Origin: Rhodococcus sp. 06-462-5
Lineage (GTDB): Bacteria > Actinomycetota > Actinomycetes > Mycobacteriales > Mycobacteriaceae
Direction of reading: 5' to 3'
DNA length: 51,994 nt
Assembly (NCBI RefSeq): GCF_002258315.1
Contig: NZ_NOYD01000045.1
Coordinates: forward strand, 1 to 51,994
Program-made: the position numbers and the translations under genes
Notes under the pieces: generated by a model
What the model was told of the DNA's origin: nothing
What the model saw: only the letters and a program-made list of their open reading frames with translations
Databases searched by the model: none
In this document: one piece after another, positions 1-9,300 of the stretch
Position numbering within the stretch: the first letter of the stretch is position 1
Layout: each line of letters begins with the position of its first letter

Positions 1-200
1 AATCACTAGCAGAAAAACTCAACTAGCATTTCAAACAACACCCGACAACAACCACCACAAGCGGATGGCTGATACATCGAATGCTTTCACCAAAACAAAA
101 TATTTCGGCACTGACATTCATCGACACACTGTTGAGTTCTCAAAGAACACGCACACACTCTCACCCCACGAACACACAGTCCGTCGGCCTCAAGGGCAAC
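1..200 (-). promoter_or_regulatory. Leader of an rRNA operon reading leftward out of the window
   Basis: Read on the minus strand, this AT-richer stretch carries the actinobacterial rRNA-leader signature: a boxA-like TGTTCTTTGAGAACTC followed by an AACAGTGTG element and about 130 bases of non-coding sequence with no ribosome binding site or start codon. In Rhodococcus and mycobacteria such sequence lies between the rRNA promoters and the 16S gene and directs antitermination and RNase III processing. I infer that a 16S gene begins just left of base 1 on the minus strand. The rRNA gene itself is not in the window. Confidence 0.65.
134..149 (-). promoter_or_regulatory. boxA-like antitermination element
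   Basis: On the minus strand this reads TGTTCTTTGAGAACTC. It closely resembles the TGTTGTTTGAGAAC boxA of actinobacterial rRNA leaders and 16S-23S spacers, where the Nus factors load. It sits about 50 bases downstream of a plausible transcription start near base 200. Confidence 0.6.
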
Positions 201-206
201 TGTTCC

Positions 207-235
207 AGCCTATCCCAGCTTGGTCTCGGACACAA
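207..235 (-). promoter_or_regulatory. Candidate rRNA operon promoter
   Basis: On the minus strand, TTGTGT (230-235) and TAGGCT (207-212) are separated by exactly 17 bases. That suits a housekeeping sigma promoter starting near base 200 and feeding the boxA leader. Actinobacterial rrn operons often have several promoters. A second weaker candidate lies further upstream, with TTGGAC near 273-278. Assignment rests on spacing and position only. Confidence 0.35.
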
Positions 236-435
236 GGCCCGACTCTTGGGGGATAAAACCTGCCAGGCCACACGTCCAACCTCGTATCCCAGTCCGTGAA
301 GACCGGGTCGGTGTCCGTCGCTCTGACTCGACAAAAGTTACGCCACCGACAACACCAACGCAAATCGCCTGCTCAGCGGCGGTCCTTCGCGGCTCGAGCC
401 CCAATTCGGCCTTCCTGGGACCGCTTCTCGACCAC
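236..435. other. Intergenic region upstream of the rRNA leader, no gene seen
   Basis: Between the candidate rRNA promoter and the stop codon of the first protein gene I see no convincing open frame, RNA fold or repeat. Short frames here lack ribosome binding sites and coding-like third-position bias. The stretch probably holds additional rRNA promoter or activator elements. Confidence 0.4.
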
Positions 436-1845
436 TCAGCTCAGCAATGCGTCCCGTGCGAACCTGCGCGACCAGCTCGGCGAGTCCGATACCCCTTGCC
501 GGAAGTAGAACCGCGGACCGTGTGCACCGATGAGATCGAGGAAGCTCACCGTGGCCTGCGCCGCGAACTGAGCGTCGAAGACACCGGAATCTTCGCTGGC
601 CCAACCTAATTCGGCGACAGTCTCGATCAGCATCTCGTTGCGATGCGTCGCAGATGCCGATGCTGCGAGGGAGATCAGGAAGAGAGTCGCTGCGTCGGTC
701 TCGTAGGTCTCCTTACCCAGGGGAAGACGAGAAGCCGCATGTCGCCACATGCCTACCGGGTCGTCGGCCAAAGCTGCACCGAGCTTTGTGCGCAGCAACC
801 TGCCCTTCGATGTGCGGGTCAACCCGAGGTGTCGCGCCGCCTCGCGAAGATCGGTCACCTGGTGATGGTCGATCTCGCGATTGCTCGGCCCTACCCACCC
901 CAGACCCCAGTCGAGCTCCTCGCGAATCGCCGCCACGAATGCGGGCTTGAGGTAGCCGGCACCGGTCAGGTCGGCTCCGTCGTCGCCGATTCTGCCCAGA
1001 AACCACGACAACTTGGCCATCGCAATCTCTGCGACGGGCAGATCGACCGAGCTCTCGATGGTGAGTTCGCATCGTGGAAGCAACGCCATCAGTGAAGGGA
1101 CCTCGGTAGGACGCACTCGATCGAACAGCTTTCCGATGGCCGGAGCAGCAGCCACAGCTTCGGCAAGCACCGAACGCCCCACGTCGAACGAGTGCAGCAC
1201 TGTGTTGACTGCATCGGCGTCGAACAGAGCCGGGTCGAACGCCGCGCCCCACCGCGCCAGCAGAGCTGCGTGTTCGGGATCGGACGGGTCGGCCGCGATC
1301 TCCAACGCCTGTGCGTAGCGCGAGGGCCCGCCGGATTCCTCGGGGGGGCACGCGCGCTCCCCGTCCAGGCAGACTGATCGGAGGTCGTCGATATCGGAAT
1401 CGATCTGCTCCAGAACGATCGTGTGCGTCCATCCGTCACCGAAGTCGTACTCGTACGTCATGGTGGAACCCGGTGCCGTGAGTACTTCGTCGATCCGCAC
1501 TCGCTCCTCGCTCGACGACTCGTCGTCCGGTTCGTCGTCGAGCGTCTCTTCCATCTCGAATCGACGCGTGGCACCGGCGGTCCTGACGCTGAACGCATGC
1601 AGATGCCGGTCCTCCCAACCGAGAGCCCTCTGCAGCACCGCGTGCAGCTCGGACAACAGCAGATCCGAGCGCACCCGCACCCGACGCCAGATCTGCGGAC
1701 GGGTGTGATCAACGGTCACCCGAAGCACCAAGTTCACCAGGCCCCGCCGCGTGGCTTCTGTCGCGCTGTCGTCGGCCGGTTCGTCGGTGTCGGACAAATT
1801 CGGCACCACCGACAGGTGCCGGACGCGACCGGTTCTCATCGACAT
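436..1845 (-). CDS. Plasmid pRiA4b ORF-3-like protein
   Basis: This 469-aa protein carries the pRiA4b ORF-3 domain (IS1096 TnpR-like). Around residues 40-85 there is the typical start with IWRRVRV, then a leucine-rich helix and the GWEDRHLHAF strand. At about residue 134 is the hallmark YDFGDGWTH motif. The C-terminal 280 residues are mostly helical and unassigned. The family has no proven biochemical role; it was named from plasmid and insertion-element passengers but is common in actinobacterial chromosomes. The ATG start at 1845 is preceded on the coding strand by AGGG at a workable distance. It is the first gene beside the rRNA operon and is transcribed in the same direction. No transposase or inverted repeats accompany it, so I see no sign that it belongs to a mobile element here. 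Confidence 0.85.
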   Translation of the reverse strand: MSMRTGRVRHLSVVPNLSDTDEPADDSATEATRRGLVNLVLRVTVDHTRPQIWRRVRVRSDLLLSELHAVLQRALGWEDRHLHAFSVRTAGATRRFEMEETLDDEPDDESSSEERVRIDEVLTAPGSTMTYEYDFGDGWTHTIVLEQIDSDIDDLRSVCLDGERACPPEESGGPSRYAQALEIAADPSDPEHAALLARWGAAFDPALFDADAVNTVLHSFDVGRSVLAEAVAAAPAIGKLFDRVRPTEVPSLMALLPRCELTIESSVDLPVAEIAMAKLSWFLGRIGDDGADLTGAGYLKPAFVAAIREELDWGLGWVGPSNREIDHHQVTDLREAARHLGLTRTSKGRLLRTKLGAALADDPVGMWRHAASRLPLGKETYETDAATLFLISLAASASATHRNEMLIETVAELGWASEDSGVFDAQFAAQATVSFLDLIGAHGPRFYFRQGVSDSPSWSRRFARDALLS

Positions 1846-1896
1846 GAACAGGACCCTAGTCGGACCCGTGCGTCGGACGCAGGGGGTCGCGGTTCT

Positions 1897-2442
1897 CTAA
1901 GTACCGGTGGTCAAACCGTCGTTGATCGCAGCGACGTCGAACGCCAACGCATCGAGCTGAGATGCCAACGTCGTCACCGTCAACTGCACCAGGTACTGGA
2001 TATCGACGCCCACCACCACATACCGCGTCGTCACGGCGGCTTCGAGTTGCTGCGCGACGTACGTACCCCGAATGAATCGCGACGGCCAGCCGAGCCACGA
2101 CGCCGCGCTCGCCTCGCGCTCCACCCAGCCGGGCATCGCACGACCGTCGCCGAAACCCAATGCCATCAACGCTTCCGGGTCGATCGTGCGCGACAACGCA
2201 CCGACCAGAAGCACCGCGTTGGGCGCGAACCCGTTCTCCACCAGGTTCGGTTCCACGATCACCTGAGTCGCCCCGGGAAACTGCGCGGGATCGAGCGTCT
2301 GCCATCCCGCAGGAATCGGCACGGTGATGCCGATCTCGGCCGCCGCGGCACCGTCGAGCGGCGACACGCGCAACGCGTGTGCGTTCAGGTACTCGGCGAT
2401 CGTGGTGGGCTCGGAGGATTCCGTCGACAGGGCGTCGTTCAC
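1897..2442 (-). CDS. LpqN/LpqT-family protein
   Basis: The 181-aa product resembles the LpqN family of mycobacteria and rhodococci: a short acidic start, TIAEYL, a VPIPAGW motif near residue 36, and a long beta-rich domain ending in strands that contain YVVVGVDIQYLVQLT. Classical LpqN members are lipoproteins. This one has no signal peptide or lipobox, so it looks cytosolic or anchored by a partner. I chose the GTG at 2442 because GAAAGG lies about ten bases upstream on the coding strand. The open frame extends further upstream only as a shadow of the neighbouring lipoprotein gene. Mtb LpqN has been linked to cell-envelope lipid export and host interaction, but nothing here shows which ligand this paralogue binds. 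Confidence 0.75.
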   Translation of the reverse strand: MNDALSTESSEPTTIAEYLNAHALRVSPLDGAAAAEIGITVPIPAGWQTLDPAQFPGATQVIVEPNLVENGFAPNAVLLVGALSRTIDPEALMALGFGDGRAMPGWVEREASAASWLGWPSRFIRGTYVAQQLEAAVTTRYVVVGVDIQYLVQLTVTTLASQLDALAFDVAAINDGLTTGT

Positions 2443-2516
2443 AGCAGGGCCTTTCGTGGTGGACGATTCACCGACACGCCAGAGGCTACCCGCGCCGGTC
2501 CGCTCGTCCGTAGATC

Positions 2517-3467
2517 CTAGAGGCAGTGACCGGCGGGGAGCTGAGCGCTGCGCGACTCCAACCATGCACCGACCGCGTCGAGCATGGCTGTTCCGTCGGT
2601 GAACGAACCCGAATTCGGTTGCGCGGCAATCGCTACACCGACTCGACCGGCAACGGTGGTGACGATACCGACCTGCCGCACGTCGTAGCCACCTCGGACG
2701 CTCGGCCCCCAGCCGCCTTTGAAAGCCGCATCGGAGAGCTTCGCCAGACCCCAATGCTGCTCGGGCACAACACTGTTCATCATCTCGACCACCGGTGCAG
2801 CGTCCGGGATACACGACAGACCCGCCGCGAACGTCGCCTGATCCTGCGTCGACCACTCGGTCTGTCCGAATGCGCTGAATTCAGGCCGGATTCGCTCCCT
2901 CTGCACCGCAGTGGCAGCGTCACCGCCCTGTCGCAGAACCGATTCGACTGCGGCACCTGCGGCAGCGGAATCTCCGAGCGACCCCCACAGCGCCTCGGCT
3001 GCTGTGTTGTCGGAGCTCTCGATCGCAGCAGTGGCGTCCGCGAGCGCGGCGTCGCCACCGCCACGCAATGCGGCCACAGCAAGCGGCACCTTGACCGTCG
3101 ACCACGCCACACCGGAAGTCCAGGTGCCGAGCACCGTCGACGGGCCGCCACCGACCGGAACCAGAGCGAGGCCGATGGGCCCACCCGCCGTCGCCTCCAG
3201 TGCGCCGAACTCCGCGGCCAGATCCTCGGCCGGCAGCGTCTCGACGGACGGCGCGGTGGTCCACACTCCCGAATCGGACGTCGGCGGACTCTCCGGCTGC
3301 ATCGGAGCAGCCGATGTGTCCGACACGACGGGTGCATCCGAGGCCGGGTCGTCATCGGTGGCGATGGTGCAGCCGGACACCAGAACACAGAATGTCAGGG
3401 CCACCGCTCCGACTCTTCCGACGCCGCGCGCCGAACTAGAAGAGGTAGACAACAGCGTTCTCGCCAC
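2517..3467 (-). CDS. Class A beta-lactamase-fold serine hydrolase lipoprotein
   Basis: This 316-aa protein starts with a signal peptide ending in the lipobox LVSGC, so it should be lipid-anchored outside the membrane. A low-complexity Ser/Pro/Thr linker follows. The rest matches a penicillin-binding or class A beta-lactamase fold: an SxxK motif (STVK, about residue 123), an SDN motif (about 153) and a KGG in the KTG position (about 250). That supports an active-site serine enzyme, either a beta-lactamase or a peptidoglycan-related hydrolase. I see no clear class A Glu166-type omega loop, so a true antibiotic-degrading activity is doubtful. The ATG at 3467 lies 32 bases inside the upstream gene, and shorter starts would remove the signal peptide. 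The overlap implies translational coupling with the membrane protein before it. Confidence 0.75.
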   Translation of the reverse strand: MARTLLSTSSSSARGVGRVGAVALTFCVLVSGCTIATDDDPASDAPVVSDTSAAPMQPESPPTSDSGVWTTAPSVETLPAEDLAAEFGALEATAGGPIGLALVPVGGGPSTVLGTWTSGVAWSTVKVPLAVAALRGGGDAALADATAAIESSDNTAAEALWGSLGDSAAAGAAVESVLRQGGDAATAVQRERIRPEFSAFGQTEWSTQDQATFAAGLSCIPDAAPVVEMMNSVVPEQHWGLAKLSDAAFKGGWGPSVRGGYDVRQVGIVTTVAGRVGVAIAAQPNSGSFTDGTAMLDAVGAWLESRSAQLPAGHCL

Positions 3468-4131
3468 CGGTACACGTCACCAACTGCGCAGACGAGACGC
3501 AGTTCATCTCGTACCGCTTGCCGGTGACCGGGCTGCTGGCCACCACCGTCCGCGAATTCCGATCCGAACCGGCCCGGGTGTATGCCAAGCGAACTTCCTC
3601 GGCGAACGGGCACGACGTGACCGTCGACCCCACTGCCGAACCTCGGAGGCCGCTGCTCGACGCCACGGTCGCCGGGCAGGTCTGCGCACCCGCGGGCAGA
3701 GTGGCCACGCCCGGTTGCGGTGAGCTCGCCGTGGGTGCAGGTTCACCGCCTGGAACACTGCCGTCGGACATTGCCGAGGACGGTGCAGCACCCGCCGACG
3801 ACGCCGTTGGAGTTGCGTCGTCACGTGCGACCGACCAGGCGAACACCCCGCCGAGAATCACCGCGACCACAACCAGGACGGCCACCACGATCCAGATGCC
3901 ACCGCTCCCGCGTCTCGGCGGTCCCGGTGGAGGAGCACCCGGGACACCACCGGTGCCGAACACCGGTGACCGGGGAACCGCACCGTACCCACCTGGCTGC
4001 GCCGTGGCACGAGACTGTGGTGCGCCATGTCCGGAGGACGGCGGCGGAATGACTCGATCGGATGGATTCGGTTGCGCGCCGTACTGTCCGTACGCGCGCT
4101 GCGAGGGGTCGCCCGAACCTGGATAGCTCAC
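3436..4131 (-). CDS. Proline-rich single-pass membrane protein
   Basis: The 231-aa protein has a cytoplasmic N-terminal tail of about 75 residues rich in Pro, Gly, Gln and Ser, one transmembrane helix at about residues 78-100, a Ser/Ala/Pro linker, and an extracellular C-terminal domain of about 90 residues. That domain has four cysteines (TCPAT, TSCPF, MNCVS, VTCTG) likely to form two disulfides. This layout is common in mycolic-acid actinobacteria, but I cannot name a function. It is co-transcribed with, and overlaps by 32 bases, the beta-lactamase-fold lipoprotein, so the two exported domains may work together at the envelope. Confidence 0.75.
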   Translation of the reverse strand: MSYPGSGDPSQRAYGQYGAQPNPSDRVIPPPSSGHGAPQSRATAQPGGYGAVPRSPVFGTGGVPGAPPPGPPRRGSGGIWIVVAVLVVVAVILGGVFAWSVARDDATPTASSAGAAPSSAMSDGSVPGGEPAPTASSPQPGVATLPAGAQTCPATVASSSGLRGSAVGSTVTSCPFAEEVRLAYTRAGSDRNSRTVVASSPVTGKRYEMNCVSSAQLVTCTGGENAVVYLF

Positions 4132-4195
4132 TGGTGTCCTTCTGCCGATGATGAGGCCAGCCTCTCACACGGCGTCGCAACGAGCAGACCGGACG

Positions 4196-5035
4196 TTACA
4201 GTCTCGCTCGGCGCGCGGTGAGTTCCTCCAGATAGCGCGCAACCGCGTCGTCGTCGTTGGATTCGAGGACTCGATCGGCAACGGATCGCACGGGCTCAGC
4301 AGCATTCGACGGGCACAACGCCGTACCCGCCCAGTTCAGCATCGGCAGATCGTTGCGCGCATCCCCCACTGCCGCAACCGAACCCGCAGATATCCCCCAT
4401 CGCTCGCATAATTCCTGGAGCGCACTGGCCTTCGAGACTCCCGCTGCGGACATCTCGATGTACGGAGCACCGGAATGCGTCAACTCCACTCCGTCCACCC
4501 CCACAGCGGCGACGAGCTCGTACAACTCCTCGCTCGTCGTATCACTGTGCCGAGCAACGATTTTGACCGTCGGCTCGACGTCGGCCGACAGCCCGTGCTC
4601 CGACAGCTCCATCTCGTGCGGCTGCCGGTGATGGTCGGCGAACACGCACAGCTCGGCGTACCGAGCCTCGGCGACGAATCGCGTTGCACCGACGGTCGCG
4701 AAGGCCACGCCGGGAACGAGCGAGCGCACGACCGACTTGGCCGAGGCCACCGTCTCGGCCGGTACCGATCTGGTGCCGACGATGGCCGGGAAACCGTCGG
4801 CCAGGTCGAGGACGACAGCACCGTTGGCACCGATCGCCGTCCCGCGAAATCCGCAGGACGCTGCGAGTTCGTCGATGGAGTGGCGCGCGCGAGCCGTGGC
4901 CCACACGACCCTGATTCCGGCTGCGTCTGCGGCAGCCATCGCGGCGGCCGTCCGCGCAGACACGGTTCGATCCGAACGTAACAGGGTGCCGTCGAGATCG
5001 GTTGCGACAACGACGACCTCTTCGGTGCTCTTCAC
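4196..5035 (-). CDS. Cof-type HAD-IIB family hydrolase
   Basis: This 279-aa protein is a haloacid dehalogenase superfamily phosphatase. Motif I, DLDGTLL, begins at Asp13 (nucleophile Asp13, acid/base Asp15). Motif II is the Thr in VVWATAR at about residue 44. The C2-type cap, typical of Cof/YbiV sugar-phosphate phosphatases, fills residues 85-190. Motifs III and IV are the Lys of SKASALQ and the Mg-binding GDARNDLPML near residue 226. All catalytic residues look intact. The substrate is unknown; relatives dephosphorylate sugar phosphates, FMN or HMP-PP. It stands between two envelope-related genes and the broken metallophosphoesterase, all on the same strand. Confidence 0.88.
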   Translation of the reverse strand: MKSTEEVVVVATDLDGTLLRSDRTVSARTAAAMAAADAAGIRVVWATARARHSIDELAASCGFRGTAIGANGAVVLDLADGFPAIVGTRSVPAETVASAKSVVRSLVPGVAFATVGATRFVAEARYAELCVFADHHRQPHEMELSEHGLSADVEPTVKIVARHSDTTSEELYELVAAVGVDGVELTHSGAPYIEMSAAGVSKASALQELCERWGISAGSVAAVGDARNDLPMLNWAGTALCPSNAAEPVRSVADRVLESNDDDAVARYLEELTARRARL

Positions 5036-5063
5036 CCCGCCGATACTGCCAGGTGTCGATCGA

Positions 5064-6272
5064 TCAGCCTGCGACCAATGTCAGAACGGAAATCTCACTG
5101 GGCGCGAACACCCGGAACGGCGGGCCCCAGAATCCCGATCCACGGCTGGTGTAGAGCTGAGTTCGCTCGCCGTGCCTGCTCAGACCGTGCACCACCGGTT
5201 GGTCGAGCCGAACCAAGGCCGAGAACGGCCAGATCTGACCGCCGTGTGTGTGGCCGGAGACCTGCAGGTCGACGCCTGCGTCGACAGCGTCACCGATCTG
5301 TTTCGGCTGATGAGCCTACAACAGCACGGGCATCGAGGGGTCGGTTCCGGCAAGTGCGCGAGCGAGATCGGCACCGTGGCCTGGCGCACCCGACCCTGCG
5401 GCGGTGGCGTCGTCGACACCCGCGATGATCAGTGCGTCCTCACCGCGATGCAGCACCACGTGGCGATTGTGCAAGGAGTTCCATCCGAGGTTCTCCATGT
5501 GATCGAGCCACTCCTGCGCCTCGCCGAAGTACTCGTGATTGCCGGTGACGTACACGCGCGCCGCACTCGCGAGCATCGACTCCAACGGCGCGGCCTGCGC
5601 TCGACGCCGATCGACCGAGCCGTCGGCGATGTCGCCGACATGAGCCAACACGTCCGGTTCGAGCGCATTGACGGCGTCGGTCAATCGATGCGACCACGTC
5701 GTGCGATCGAGCGGACCGAAATGCGTGTCGGTCACGAGAACCACTCGTAGACCGTCGAATCGAGCCCCGAGCCGATCGATCCTGACGGTCGTGTGTCGCA
5801 CGCGGGGAGTTCGCATCGCCTCGTAATGACCCCACAGCGCCAGGACGACTACGACGACCACGGTTGTCACCGACACGATCCGCGACCGAAGGGGGTCGTC
5901 GACACCTGCCACCCACAGACCGAGCCGCAGCAGCAGCGAGAGTGCCGACCACACGAACGCGATCCAGACCGAGCCCAACAACACGTCTCCGACGCGAGCC
6001 CACGCGTCCTTGGAGGCACCCTCCGCGCTCGGCCGGTGGCCCAGATACATCGCTGCAGGCAAAGCCACGAATGCGGCGACCGCAACCGCGGAGCCGACCA
6101 ACTGTGCAGCCAACGGCCACTGCGCGCCGGCTAACACGACGGTCCAGGTCGGCAGCGCGACAAGCGCAGCGCAGACGACGAGGACGATGGTCGGCACGAC
6201 GATCCGCCTAGCGCGCGGCGACCGATTCGGTGCGACCGACTGTTCCGGTTGCTGCGTCTGTCGATCCGTCAT
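5064..6272 (-). pseudogene. Membrane metallophosphoesterase interrupted by an in-frame amber codon
   Basis: Read through, this frame gives an approximately 400-aa calcineurin-like phosphoesterase. It has four hydrophobic helices in the first 150 residues, then metal-binding motifs DTH, GDIADG, GNHEYF and, near the end, SGHTHGGQ. The family acts outside or at the membrane on phosphodiester substrates; UDP-diacylglucosamine hydrolase-like and YkuE-like proteins are relatives. A single TAG at 5316-5318 splits it at PVLL*AHQPKQ. Frame and homology continue unbroken on both sides to the TGA at 5064. The truncated product keeps DTH, GD and GNHE but loses the GHTH histidines, so it should be inactive unless the amber is read through. 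A TTG to TAG change would explain it. I chose ATG 6272 (MTDRQT), with GAGGG upstream, over the longer frame. Confidence 0.85.
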
Positions 6273-6379
6273 CGGCGTCGAACCCTCTTCACTCGTACGT
6301 GCGCGCAATTCGAGGCCCAAGACTACGTCGACTTCGCTGGTTCGGCGCGGGCGCTGAACCTGCCTGACGTGAGCGGGAG

Positions 6380-9300
6380 TTACGGACGACGGCGGGTGGT
6401 GTATCCGCGAAGTCCGTTGAGCGGCAACTCGTGCTCTGCGATGTCCTCGTCCTCGGCTGCCTCTAGGCCGCTCGGCTCGCTATCGGCATCCGTTTCTTTC
6501 GCTGAATCGCCCTGCGCCTCGGCCGAATCGGACCCGTCGAGCTCGGCAGCCTCGACGCTTGCCCCGGCCTCGTCCTGTGCGACCGTCTCGTCGGCTTCCC
6601 CGATCCGGTCCGTGGGCGCAGTCGTGCTGTTCGCGGTTTCGCCGAGCTCGGTGGCCGAGCTGCTGCTCACCTCGGCCTCGCGCACCCGCGCGGACGCATC
6701 GCTCTCTGCATCCTTTGCCGGTGCGGATCCGTTGGTCATCGCCGAGCGGCTCGACGCCGAAGACTCGACCGGCCGAGCAGTGCCGTTGGTGGCGGCGGAG
6801 CCGTTGGTCCTTCCCGATCCGTTCGTCATGCCCGAGCCGTTGGTCGGCCCCGACCCGTTCGTCATACCCGAGCCGTTGGTCGGCCCCGACCCGTTCGCGG
6901 TGCCCGAGCCGTTCTCGACTCCGGCTCCGTTGGTGGTTCCGGATCCGTTTTCGGTCTTCGGTGCCGATCCTTCGCGGTCGGCTCCTCGCGCTTCCGAGAC
7001 GGCCGGCTCCTCGGCGGGGATATCTATGCGCGGCATGGTCCACAGAGACAGCACCGACTCGTGGCGCGCGGGTGAGTCCGCGTACGTGGACGTCTCGAAT
7101 ACCCCGGAATCGTCGAACTGCGAGGACTCGAGTGGGACCGGGGTCCAGGCCCCGTCCGAGCTCTCCAGACCGTCCACGACAACGCTGTTGGGCTTGATTC
7201 CCAGACGGGCCAACGTGGCCCAGAGGCTTTCCAACGCCGCGTCACGGTCCAGGTAGTACTCGGATTCACGCACCCGCCAGAACGTCCAACCGCACCGCTT
7301 GAGCTCCTGCTCGCGCTGCAGATCCGCCAACCGCTGCGCGGGGGTCGACAGGAACGTGTCACCGTCGCACTCGACGGCGAGGCGCGAGGAATCGCCGGTC
7401 ACCACCAGTGCCAGACGCCTGTTGTTCACCTCCACACCAGGATTGACGTGAAAACCTCGCTCGACGAGGTCGTTCCACAACTGCTGCTCGAGCAGCGTCT
7501 CGAACGGTGCCTTCCGGACCTCGCGCGAGACATCGACCGGCATGGGATCGGCCGGAGCGGGCGAGACGGAGGTGACGTAGCTCAGCAACGAGTTGCGCAG
7601 GTCCGCTCGCTTGAGTCGGTCGACGGTCACCGAGTGGAAGAGCCACAGCTGATCCTGTGCCCGTGAGGCCGCCACGTTGAACCGCCGCTTGTACTGATTG
7701 GCGGTGAGGGTTGCGAAGTTCTGATCGGGTGCCACCACCATCGACAGAAACACGACGTTGCGTTCGTCGCCCTGGAAGTCCGGTGGCGTACCGACACGCA
7801 GCCGACGCTGTTCCCACTGCTCGATACCGATCCGCTTGATCAACTCGTTGCGAATCTCGTCGACCTGCGATTGACCCTGCAGCACAACCACTCCGAAGGT
7901 CAGGTTGTCGTATGCGGAGTCCTCGAGGCAGTCGGCGATCTGGTCGGCGATCGCGATGGCCTCGGTACGGTTGACCAGTGATGCGTTCTTTCCGGTCACC
8001 GTCGCTCCGCGAACGTACGTGTGCCGCAACGGCGGTAGCCGATCCGCACCGAACTGTCGCACGGGAACGAGCGGGGAGTCCCCGTAGAACTGCTGACTCG
8101 ACCAGTTGATGATCTCGGGCATCGAGCGGAAGTGCTCACGCAACCGCACCACCTGACCGAATCTGGTGCGCAGCATGGAGAACAGGCTCGACCTCGGGGT
8201 CAGCGTCGCTCGCACGTGTTCGGGTAGATCGGGCAGATAGACGTCCAACCGATCGAACACGTCCTCGAGCGTGCCGGTCTGCGGGACGTCCGCCGGTGCG
8301 CACTGCCGGTCGTCGCCCACCACGATCACGCGGGGTGCGAGGTACAGCAGGAAGAGACTCGTGATGTCGGCCTGACTCGCCTCGTCGACGATGACGACGT
8401 CGAAACTGCCCGGCACCGGCGGAATCGATGCCAGCACCTGGGACAGTGGCATGACCCATGCGGGGACCGCACTCTGCGCCTCACGCATCGCCGATCGTGC
8501 TGCACTGCGGTAGGTTTCGGCGTACTTACCGGCTCCCGAGCCGATGCTGGAGATGTGCTCGCGGTAGGTCTGCAGCGCACGCACCTCGACGGCGGTCATT
8601 CGTTGGAGACTGTTACGCCAGGCGCTGGCGGCGGCGAGACGTGTTGTGAGGTAAGCGATGTCGGTGTCGGCGGCGGCGAGCTCCGCTTCCAGTTGCTGTT
8701 CGAGACCACCGTGGTGCTGCTCACCGACCCACTCGCGTGCCCGACGCCACGCCCAGGCCTTCGACATCTGCCAGCTCAGTTCGTCCCATTCGACATCGCC
8801 TGCGGTGTCCTCGACCAGGTCGAACAATGCGGGTGCGACCTCGGACAGCGACGCCGACATCGATTCGAGCAGAAGCTGATCCTCCTGCTCGGAACACGCC
8901 TGCGAGTAGGCCGCAACGGCGGCAGCCAGTTCCAACGGATCCGCAGTGCTCAACGCGCTCACCAGATTCGAGCCCTCGGGCGACGGCCCGGCATCGATCC
9001 GAGTGGCGACCGCGAACTGCAGGGCGTCGAGCTCGGCGCGTGCGGCATCGATGTCGATGCGCGTGGCGATGGCGTCGGCCGCCCCGGCGATTTCCTGTGC
9101 TTCGGCCAGGCTCCGAATCCACGGTGCCGCAGGCGAAATGGTGTACAGCCGTTGCACCAGGGCGTCACGGGCAGCGACGACGGCAGACACCAGGCCCAGC
9201 CGATCGGCGATTCGCGCCACGTTGTTGACGCGAATCGAACGCGTGCCGTCGAGCGGAACGACGATCGTGAGGTCGGCCAGCAGCACCGCTGCGGTCTGCA

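Noticed and set aside
436..1845. The pRiA4b ORF-3-like gene as part of an insertion sequence
   Set aside because: No transposase, terminal inverted repeats or target duplications were seen around it.
2517..3467. An acquired antibiotic-resistance beta-lactamase
   Set aside because: The SxxK and SDN motifs are present, but the KTG position is KGG, no class A omega-loop glutamate is evident, and composition matches its neighbours, so it looks like a native envelope protein.
5180..5419. A separate short minus-strand gene downstream of the amber
   Set aside because: Its frame differs from the phosphoesterase frame. The true remainder of that gene continues in the original frame directly after the amber codon.
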